Shown here in pieces: positions 43,155-50,637 of a stretch of 64,000 nt of DNA. The notes under the pieces were generated by a model. That model did no database searches. It saw only the letters and a list, made by a program, of their open reading frames with translations, and was not told where the DNA came from. The DNA is taken from positions 372,001 through 436,000 of the forward strand of contig NZ_JOIZ01000019.1 of assembly GCF_000721605.1 (NCBI RefSeq), given 5' to 3'. This DNA is from Streptomyces sp. NRRL S-37. Lineage in GTDB: Bacteria > Actinomycetota > Actinomycetes > Streptomycetales > Streptomycetaceae. The position numbers were made by a program, and so were the translations under genes. The first letter of the stretch is position 1. Each line of letters opens with the position of its first letter.

Positions 43155-44032
43155 CCGAGCACGTCGAGTGGAGTGAGCCGGAGGCCGTGGCCGCACCGGC
43201 GAGCGCCGCCGTCACACCCGCCGACGCCGCCGACGCCGCACGGCTCGTCGCCTTCGGCCTCCAGCCCAAGCTCCAGCCCGCCCGCGACCAGGAGTACGCC
43301 GACCTGCTGCGCCGCTATCGCGAGGACCCGCCGTTCGCGCGGCTCGCCGACGCCGTGGCCACCGGCCTCGGACTGATCGTGCTGGAGGTGTCCCCGCGCG
43401 CCGGCATGGCCGTCACCGCCGCCGAGGACTCCGTCTTCGCCGTCCGTATGGGCGACTACGCGCGCCGCACCTCCGCCGACGGCGGCGACCGGTTCCTGCA
43501 CGGGCTCGCCCACCTCGCCGTCGCCGCCATGGCCTTCCCGCGCCCCGAGGACCTCGCCGACGACGGCTACATCGGGCGCGTCACGGTCAACGGCGTCGAC
43601 TCCTTCGTCCGCCAGGCCTGCCACCGCCTGGAGGAGCGGGCCGCGGAGCAGGGCGAGAACACCGACCCGGCCAGTGACGCCCCCGGCCTGGAGGCCGCGT
43701 GGCGGATCTGGGCCAGACGCAGCTCGACCGGCGCCACCAAGGACGCGCGCCGGCTCGCGGGCTCCACCACCGGCATCGTCGCCAAGGCCGTCGGCTTCCT
43801 CACCGACTCCGGCTTCCTGCAGCGCACCGGCGACGACAACGGCGGCACGTACCGCACCACGGCCCGCTACCAGCTCCAGGTCCGCGACATGGCGGGCGGC
43901 GCCGCCATGGCCGAGCTGCTGGAGCTGGGCGTCGTCCCGGTCACCGACGGGACGCCCACCCTGCTGCCGCCCGAGGACGGCGACGACCTGGAGCTGGTCG
44001 CCGACGCCGGCCTGCCGTTCCACTCCGCCTGA
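43151..44032 (+). CDS. MukE/JetB/MksE-like subunit
   Basis: 293 residues. Residues 30-130 contain ARDQEYADLLRRYREDPPFARLADAVATGLGL, and residues 185-245 a winged helix (STTGIVAKAVGFLTDSGFLQRTGDDNGGTYRTTARYQ). It lies between a kleisin-like and an SMC-like gene, the MukE position. GTG at 43151 with AAGGAG upstream. Longer than typical JetB (about 200 residues). MukE-type proteins bind the kleisin and are needed for SMC loading. Confidence 0.7.
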   Translation: MTEHVEWSEPEAVAAPASAAVTPADAADAARLVAFGLQPKLQPARDQEYADLLRRYREDPPFARLADAVATGLGLIVLEVSPRAGMAVTAAEDSVFAVRMGDYARRTSADGGDRFLHGLAHLAVAAMAFPRPEDLADDGYIGRVTVNGVDSFVRQACHRLEERAAEQGENTDPASDAPGLEAAWRIWARRSSTGATKDARRLAGSTTGIVAKAVGFLTDSGFLQRTGDDNGGTYRTTARYQLQVRDMAGGAAMAELLELGVVPVTDGTPTLLPPEDGDDLELVADAGLPFHSA

Positions 44033-44066
44033 ACCCCCGTTTCACGAAGCCTCACGAGAGTCCGCC

Positions 44067-47000
44067 ATGTACGAGCTGTCCCGGGTCCGCCTCTACTCCA
44101 TCGGGCCGGCCGGTGCGCGCTACGCCGACACCGTGCTCGACCTGCGCGGTGTCGGCGGGCCCGTGCCGGACCCCGCGCCGACGCAGGCGGAGTTCTTCCA
44201 GGAGGAGCCCGTCGGCCCGCCGCGCCGGCCGGCGCCCGCCGGGGTGCTCTTCCTGGAGAACGGCGGCGGCAAGTCGGTCCTGCTGAAGCTGATCTTCTCC
44301 GTGATGCTCCCGGGCCACCGCAACACCCTCGGCGGCGCCAGCTCCGGTGTGCTGCGCAAGTTCCTGCTCGCCGACGACTGCGGCCACGTGGCGCTGGAGT
44401 GGCAGCACGTGCAGACCGGCGAGTGCGTCGTCGTCGGCAAGGCCAGCGAGTGGCGGGGCCGCCAGGTCTCCAACGACCCGAGGAAGTTCGCCGAGGCCTG
44501 GTACTCCTTCCGGCCCGGCCCCGGCCTCAGCCTGGACAACCTCCCCGTCGCCGAGTCCACGGCCGTACGGCCGCCCGTCGAGGGCCAGTCGGGCGCGCGG
44601 GGACGGCGCCGCACCATGAAGGGCTTCCGGGACGCCCTCACGGAGGCCGGCAAGAACTACCCGCACCTGGAGGTGCACTGGGAGGAGATCCACGAGCGCT
44701 GGACCGAGCACCTCGGCGAGCTGGGACTCGACCCCGAACTCTTCCGCTACCAGCGGGAGATGAACGCCGACGAGGGCGAGGCAGCCGGTCTCTTCGCGGT
44801 CAAGAAGGACTCCGACTTCACCGATCTGCTGCTGCGCGCCGTCACCGACACCCGGGACACCGACGGACTCGCCGACCTGGTCGGCGGCTTCGGCAACAAA
44901 CTGGGCCGGCGCGCCGAACTGATCGCCGAACGCGACTTCACCGCCGGATCCGCCGACCTGCTCGGCCGGATCGTCGAGGCCGCCGAGGCCCGCACCCGCG
45001 CGCGGGAGATCCACACCGCCGCCGAGCGCCGCACCCGCACCCTGGCCCGCAGGCTCTCCGCGCGCGGCGCCCGGGAACGCGTCCGCGCGGCCGACCTGGC
45101 GCAGCGGGTCACCGCCGCCGCGCACGCCGTCACCCACGCCGAGTCGGCACGCGAGCACAGCGCGCTGATCTCCGCCGAACTCGCCTACCGGCACGCCTCC
45201 CTGGCGCTCGCCGCCGCCGAGAAGTCCGCCGCCGCCCAGAAACGCGAACTCGCCGACGCGCGCACCCTGTACGCGGCCTGGCAGGCCGCCGAGGCCGTGC
45301 TGCGCCACCGCGCCGCCGCCGACCGTGTCGCCAGGGTGTCCGCCGCCATCCAGGAGGCCGAGCGGGACGCGGCCCCCGCGCTGGCCGCGCGCGCCAAGGC
45401 CGCCGTCGACCTCGTCCGCGCCCTGCACGCGGCCGCGCGGAACGCCGAGGACCTCGCCAACGAGGAGGAGGAGCGCTCCGCCGCCCTCCAGGAGGTCAGC
45501 GACGGCGCCTACCGCGACTCCACCGCCGCCGCCACCGAGGCACAGCGGGCCCGCAGCGAGGTAGGGCACCTGCGGCAGCGGCTCACCGAGGTCGAGCAGG
45601 AGACCGCCGAGGCCGTGCGGGCCGGCTGGCTCGACGACAGCGCCCCCGACGCCGACCCCGCCAGGGCCGCGCTCGCGGCCAGCGACGCCGAGAAGACGGC
45701 GGTCGCCGCCTGGGACACCGCCCGCGAGGCGGCCCGCCGGGCCACCGAGCACGCGCGCGAGGCGGCCGCCGCCGAGAGCCGCGCGGAACTCACCGCGGCC
45801 CGCGCGGCGGACGCGGCCACGGCGGCCGAGCGCGCCCACGAGAGCGAGCGCCGCACGGCCGAGGACCTCGCCGCCGAACAGCGGCTGGCGGAACTGCTGA
45901 GCCTGCCGGGAGCCACCGGCCGACGGCGGGCCGGCGTGCCGGGACAGCGCACGGACACGGACCGTGCCGCGGACGCTTCGGAGGCCGGGCCTTCCTTCGG
46001 CGAAGGCGCCCTGACCGCCGAGGAACTCGACCGCTTCGCCGACGAGCTGCGCGAACTGCTCGACGACGCCGTCTCCTCCGCCGAGCGGCAGCTGTTCGAC
46101 CTGCGGACCGCCGCCGCGGACGACGCCCGCATCCTCGGCGCCCTCGGAGACGGCGGGCTGCTGCCGCCCGGCCCGGACGTGCTAGCGACGGTCGAGTTCC
46201 TCGGCGAGCACGGCATCCCGGCCCTCCCGGGATGGCGCTACCTCGCCCAGGCCGTCGCCCCCGCCGACCACGCGCGCGTGCTGGCAGCCCGCCCCGAGCT
46301 GGTCGACGGCGTCATCATCACCGACCCCGACTCCCACCTCCGCGCCCGCGAGGCACTGAGCGACGCCGCCCTGCTGCCCCGGTCCGCCGTCGCCGTCGGC
46401 ACCGCCGCCGCCCTGCTCGCCCCCACCCCCGCGCCGGACACGGACACCGGGGACGTCTTCCTCGTACCGCCGAACCCGGCCATGCACGACGAGCACGCCG
46501 CCGACGAGGAACGGCAGACCCTGCGCGCCCGGGCCACCGAGCGGGACGAGGAGATCCGCGCGCTCGCCGCCCGGCTCGGCAAGGACCGGGAGCTGGCCGC
46601 GAGGCTCGCCTCCTGGCGCACCGGCTGCCCCGCCGGGCGGCTCACGGAGCTGGCCGCCACGGCCCACGAGGCACGGGCGTTCGCCGAGGAGGCCGAGGCC
46701 GAACTGGCCGAGGCGCGCACCGTGCGGGCGGAGGCCGAGGAGGCCGCCGCCGAGGCCGTCGGCGTCCGTGACGAGCGGCAGGAAGCCGCGCAGAAGGCCC
46801 GGCGCGCGGCCGACGCCCTCGCCGGACTCGCCTTCCGGCTGCGCGAACGGGCCGGCTGGCAGGTCAAGCTGCGCGAACTCGCCGACGACGCGACCGAGGC
46901 GGAGGCCCGCGCCCAGACCTGTCTGGAACGGGCGCGCGCCGCCGACGAGGACCGGCGCGGCGCCCAGCGGGCCGCCGACGACGCCCGCCGCACCGCCCGC

Positions 47001-48719
47001 GCGCTGCGCGCCGAACGCTCCGAGATCGCGGGCGCCCCCGACGACGTGCCCGAGGACGGCGCCGGCGCGCCGCAGTCCTCCCTGCCGGCCCTGCGCGAGG
47101 CCTACCGCGCCGCCTCCCAGGTGTACGAGAAGGTCGGCGTCGGCGCCGATCTGCGTGCCGAACAGGCCCGCGCGGAGAGCGACGAGAGCGCCGCCCGGGC
47201 CGAACTGGACCGGCTCAGCAACAAGGTCCGCACCCGTGCCGAGCAGCTGCTCCAGTCGCCCGACGGTTCCGACGGCCCCAGCCGGCAGGCCGCCGCCGCC
47301 CGTGCGGAGGAGCTGGTGCAGCTCCTGGAGACCCGCATGTCCGGCGCGAGCGAGCAGCTCGGACGGCTGCGCGGCGAGGCCGAACGGCTCGCGCCCGAGG
47401 ACGGTGAGGCGCACACCGAACTCCCCGAGGACCTGCTGCCGCGCGACGCCGAACACGCGCAGGCCCTTCTGCGCACCGCCACCACCGAACTCGCCTCCCG
47501 CAGCGAGGCCCTGAGCCGGGCCCGGGAGGCCCACGCCGAACTCCTCGACGCCCACCGCGCCGCCGAGGACGCGGCCGGCGGCTTCGACGAGATCGCCGCC
47601 ATGCTCCGCGATCTGCTGCGCGAGCACGCCGGCGAGGAGGAGCAGGAGCAGCCCGAGCCCTATCCGGGCGGCCTGGAGGAAGCCCGGCAGTCCGCCGCCG
47701 AAGCCCGCCGCTCCCTGCGCGGCTGCGCCGCGGACCTGTCCGCCGCCGAGTCCGCCGTGCGCGAGGCGAGCGACGTCCTCGTCCGGCACGCCAACTCCAC
47801 GCGCTACGAGCAGGTCCGCACCCCCGCACGCCAGCAGATCCGCGAACTGCCCGCCTCCGCGCTGCCCGAACACGCCCAGAAGTGGGCGGACGCCTTCGCG
47901 CCCCGGCTGCGGGTCCTCACCGACGAGCTGGAGCAGCTGGAGCGCAACCGCGACTCGATCGTGGACCGGCTGCGGGGCCTGGTCGAGTCCGCCCTCGCCA
48001 CCCTCCGCTCCGCCCAGCGGCTGTCCCGGCTGCCGGAAGGGCTCGGCGAGTGGTCCGGACAGGAATTCCTGCGCATCCGCTTCGAGGAACCCGACCAGGC
48101 CACCCTCACCGAGCGGCTCGGTGAGGTCGTCGACGAGGCGACCCGGGCGGCCGTGAAGAAGAACTCCGACCTGCGGCGCGACGGCATGTCCCTGCTGCTG
48201 CGCGGGGTAGCCGCCGCCCTCCAGCCCAAGGGCGTCGCCGTCGAGATCCTCAAGCCCGACGCGGTACTGCGCGCCGAACGCGTCCCCGTCGGCCAGATGG
48301 GTGACGTGTTCTCCGGCGGCCAGCTGCTCACCGCGGCCATCGCCCTGTACTGCACGATGGCCGCACTGCGCTCCAACGACCGCGGCCGGGACAAGCACCG
48401 CCACGCCGGCACGCTGTTCCTGGACAACCCCATCGGCCGCGCCAACGCCACCTACCTCCTGGAGCTCCAGCGCGCGGTCTCCGACGCGCTCGGCGTCCAG
48501 CTCCTGTACACCACCGGTCTGTTCGACACCACGGCGCTCGCGGAGTTCCCGCTGGTCATCCGGCTGCGGAACGACGCCGACCTGCGGGCCGGCCTGAAGT
48601 ACATCAGCGTGGAGGAACACCTCCGGCCGGGGCTCCCGCAGCAGGACCCGGCCGAGGAGGCGCACAGCGAGATCACGGCGACCCGCATGTTCAAGCGGCC
48701 CGCGGCGGCGAGCGGCTGA
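44067..48719 (+). CDS. giant SMC-like ATPase (MukB/JetC-like)
   Basis: 1,550 residues. ABC/SMC head at both ends: Walker A FLENGGGKSVLLKLI (Lys69) at the N-terminus; signature VFSGGQLLTAA (about 1414) and Walker B TLFLDNPIGRA (Asp1453) at the C-terminus. About 1,200 residues of Ala/Glu/Arg-rich coiled coil lie between, broken near the middle (about 660-860) by a possible hinge-like globular stretch. The first P-loop Gly is Leu and the Walker B Glu is Asn. Third gene of the operon; no JetD-like nuclease follows, since the next gene is a convergent IclR regulator. Confidence 0.82.
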   Translation: MYELSRVRLYSIGPAGARYADTVLDLRGVGGPVPDPAPTQAEFFQEEPVGPPRRPAPAGVLFLENGGGKSVLLKLIFSVMLPGHRNTLGGASSGVLRKFLLADDCGHVALEWQHVQTGECVVVGKASEWRGRQVSNDPRKFAEAWYSFRPGPGLSLDNLPVAESTAVRPPVEGQSGARGRRRTMKGFRDALTEAGKNYPHLEVHWEEIHERWTEHLGELGLDPELFRYQREMNADEGEAAGLFAVKKDSDFTDLLLRAVTDTRDTDGLADLVGGFGNKLGRRAELIAERDFTAGSADLLGRIVEAAEARTRAREIHTAAERRTRTLARRLSARGARERVRAADLAQRVTAAAHAVTHAESAREHSALISAELAYRHASLALAAAEKSAAAQKRELADARTLYAAWQAAEAVLRHRAAADRVARVSAAIQEAERDAAPALAARAKAAVDLVRALHAAARNAEDLANEEEERSAALQEVSDGAYRDSTAAATEAQRARSEVGHLRQRLTEVEQETAEAVRAGWLDDSAPDADPARAALAASDAEKTAVAAWDTAREAARRATEHAREAAAAESRAELTAARAADAATAAERAHESERRTAEDLAAEQRLAELLSLPGATGRRRAGVPGQRTDTDRAADASEAGPSFGEGALTAEELDRFADELRELLDDAVSSAERQLFDLRTAAADDARILGALGDGGLLPPGPDVLATVEFLGEHGIPALPGWRYLAQAVAPADHARVLAARPELVDGVIITDPDSHLRAREALSDAALLPRSAVAVGTAAALLAPTPAPDTDTGDVFLVPPNPAMHDEHAADEERQTLRARATERDEEIRALAARLGKDRELAARLASWRTGCPAGRLTELAATAHEARAFAEEAEAELAEARTVRAEAEEAAAEAVGVRDERQEAAQKARRAADALAGLAFRLRERAGWQVKLRELADDATEAEARAQTCLERARAADEDRRGAQRAADDARRTARALRAERSEIAGAPDDVPEDGAGAPQSSLPALREAYRAASQVYEKVGVGADLRAEQARAESDESAARAELDRLSNKVRTRAEQLLQSPDGSDGPSRQAAAARAEELVQLLETRMSGASEQLGRLRGEAERLAPEDGEAHTELPEDLLPRDAEHAQALLRTATTELASRSEALSRAREAHAELLDAHRAAEDAAGGFDEIAAMLRDLLREHAGEEEQEQPEPYPGGLEEARQSAAEARRSLRGCAADLSAAESAVREASDVLVRHANSTRYEQVRTPARQQIRELPASALPEHAQKWADAFAPRLRVLTDELEQLERNRDSIVDRLRGLVESALATLRSAQRLSRLPEGLGEWSGQEFLRIRFEEPDQATLTERLGEVVDEATRAAVKKNSDLRRDGMSLLLRGVAAALQPKGVAVEILKPDAVLRAERVPVGQMGDVFSGGQLLTAAIALYCTMAALRSNDRGRDKHRHAGTLFLDNPIGRANATYLLELQRAVSDALGVQLLYTTGLFDTTALAEFPLVIRLRNDADLRAGLKYISVEEHLRPGLPQQDPAEEAHSEITATRMFKRPAAASG

Positions 48720-48742
48720 TCAGGCAGCACCCCGGACGAGGC

Positions 48743-49540
48743 TCAGAAGCCGTAGCCCATGCGCCGGGACAGCTCGGCCGCCGCCGTCGCCGTCCGGCTG
48801 CCCAACTCGGGCAGCCGGTCCGCACGCAGCCGGTACACCGGCCCGGAGACACTGATCGCCGCCATCACCGTGCCGTCGTGCGAGCGGACCGGTGCCGCGA
48901 CGGCCGCGAGTCCCAGCTCCAGCTCCTCCAGCGTGGCGCCGTACCCCCGCTCGACCACCGTCTCCAGCTCACCGCGCAGCACCGACGCCGCGACGATCGT
49001 CCGCTCCGTGAACCGGCGCAGCGGGCGCGCGAGACGGCTCTCACGAGCGGCGGGTGGCAGATGGGCCAGGAACACCTTGCCGCCGGCGGTGGCGTGCAGC
49101 GGGGTGCGCCTGCCGAGCCAGTTCTGCGCGGTGACCGACGCCGTGCCCCGGGCCTGCATGATGTTGACGGCGGCGTCGTCGTCCAGCACCGCTATGTTCA
49201 CCGTCTCGCCCAGCTCGTCGGCGAGCTCCCGGCAGACCGGGACGCCCTCCTGCGAGATGTCCAGCCGCACGGCGGCCGCCCCCGCGAGGCGCAGCACACC
49301 GGCACCCAGGTGGTACTTGCCGCGGTCCTTCGTCTGGGCCACCAGACCGCGGTTCTCCAGGACACCGAGCAGCCGGAAGGCCGTGGACTTGTGCACGCCC
49401 AGCTCGCCGGCGATCTCCGTGACACCCGCCTCGCCGTGCCGCGCCAGGATCTCCAGCACGCTCACCGCACGGTCCACCGACTGCACGGCACTCGTCGTGC
49501 CCCTCCCGTTCCCCCTGGGCTGTTTCCGCTCGCCGGTCAT
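48743..49540 (-). CDS. IclR family transcriptional regulator
   Basis: 265 residues. HTH (VQSVDRAVSVLEILARHG, VTEIAGELGVHKSTAFRLLGVLENRGLV, residues 18-68) and IclR effector domain (NWLGRRTPLHATAGGKVFLA, RGYGATLEELELGLAAVAAPV, MAAISVSGPVYRL). Convergent with the SMC-like gene. No obvious target sits beside it. ATG at 49540. Confidence 0.92.
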   Translation of the reverse strand: MTGERKQPRGNGRGTTSAVQSVDRAVSVLEILARHGEAGVTEIAGELGVHKSTAFRLLGVLENRGLVAQTKDRGKYHLGAGVLRLAGAAAVRLDISQEGVPVCRELADELGETVNIAVLDDDAAVNIMQARGTASVTAQNWLGRRTPLHATAGGKVFLAHLPPAARESRLARPLRRFTERTIVAASVLRGELETVVERGYGATLEELELGLAAVAAPVRSHDGTVMAAISVSGPVYRLRADRLPELGSRTATAAAELSRRMGYGF

Positions 49541-49572
49541 GGCTCGGCTCTCACCATCTGTCGGTAACCGTT

Positions 49573-49602
49573 GCGCAGGGCGCCTGCCGGCGCGCCCTGC
49601 GC
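49573..49602 (-). terminator. terminator upstream of iclR, downstream of the membrane protein gene
   Basis: An 11-bp perfect stem gcgcagggcgc / gcgccctgcgc with an 8-base loop, 45 bases past the stop of the minus-strand gene at 49647. Confidence 0.72.
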
Positions 49603-49646
49603 GACTTCAGCGTACCGAGGGCCCGCGTCCCGGCGAGCGAGCGGTC

Positions 49647-50219
49647 TCACGGGTGTGACAGCTGCCCGGTCCCGCCCCGCCGGCGTATTCGAGCCTGTGT
49701 CCGCTGGGCGGCCCGCTGCTGACGGCGGGCGCGGCGCCGCTCGCGCCGCAGGGCCCGCGCGGTGCTGCTGGGCGCGGACACCACGCCATTGCGCTGATTC
49801 CAGACCTGACGGGTCACCCAGACGTCCAGGACTCCCCAGGTCGCCAGGATCGTACTGACGACACTGCTGATGACCATGGGGAACGCCAGCCAGGACTCGG
49901 CCAGCGTGCACAGGAAGGCCACCATGGCCTGAATCAGCGTCACCGAGATGACGAGCACCGCCCGCACGGCCGCCGTCCGCACCGGATCCGGCAACCGGCG
50001 CCGCCGGGCCGGCTCCTCGACCCACAGCGGCCGGTAGGAGGCCTTCCTGCCGGACCCGCCTGTGCTCCCTCCGCTCTCCCGCGCCGCGGCGCCGCGTGCG
50101 CCGGCCGGTCCGCGCCCGGACGCGGCTGCACCGGGTCCGGGCGCCCCGGCATCCGACCGCGTCGTCACCTGCGCCGCCGCGCCCTCCTCGGGCGCCTCGC
50201 GCCGCTCCGCCGTGCCCAT
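49647..50219 (-). CDS. conserved membrane protein of unknown function
   Basis: 190 residues: a disordered Gly/Ala/Arg-rich N-terminus (1-85), then two transmembrane helices (AVRAVLVISVTLIQAMVAFLCTL; FPMVISSVVSTILATWGVLDV), then a strongly basic tail (RRERRRARRQQRAAQRTQARIRRR). The tail may bind nucleic acid or acidic lipids. ATG at 50219; an in-frame GTG at 50255 would add 12 residues. Divergent from the conservon. Confidence 0.7.
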   Translation of the reverse strand: MGTAERREAPEEGAAAQVTTRSDAGAPGPGAAASGRGPAGARGAAARESGGSTGGSGRKASYRPLWVEEPARRRRLPDPVRTAAVRAVLVISVTLIQAMVAFLCTLAESWLAFPMVISSVVSTILATWGVLDVWVTRQVWNQRNGVVSAPSSTARALRRERRRARRQQRAAQRTQARIRRRGGTGQLSHP

Positions 50220-50637
50220 CAACGTGTCACTCCCCACCGCCAGCAGACCGCTCACTCGTGTCCGAAGACCCGGTTCTCCAGTGGCTGCCCGGCTTGCGCC
50301 GTTCTACGCCGCCCAGGTGCGGGCCACGGCTCTTGTGGCCGATTCCGCCCCCATTTCCCACAGAGAAGGACGAACGGCACGTCGTGAAGATTCCCGGTCG
50401 GGAAAGAAACCGGCCAACCGTCCTCTCCTGTCCCGGAGACCGGCTCCGGGAAGGTGCCCCCGGTTCCGGTGGGCAATCTCCCGCAATGCCCGGACAACTC
50501 CCCATCTCCCGCCCCTGGTACGGAACTACAGCTTCCGGACGGCTCTTCGAGTTCGCCCCGGCGCGGTAGTAGGCTCGCGCCGTTTGTTGACGCACATGTG
50601 TACCCCCGGCCGGTCGGGGGCCGAGCTGGGGGAGGCC
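50220..50637 (+). other. 418-base upstream region of the conservon
   Basis: No gene is apparent. It holds the inverted repeat ttcccg-gt-cgggaa (50391-50404), a TTGACG hexamer near 50587 and a small C5/G5 hairpin (50603-50620) just before the cvnA Shine-Dalgarno. It probably contains promoters in both directions, but no -10/-35 pair stands out. Confidence 0.4.

Noticed and set aside
46182..48665. 827-codon minus-strand frame opposite the SMC-like gene
   Set aside because: Glycine/valine-rich translation with no domain; the mirror of the coiled-coil coding strand.
49647..50219. Tested as a possible JetD for the SMC operon
   Set aside because: It encodes two membrane helices and a basic tail on the other strand, with no Toprim or winged-helix nuclease features.
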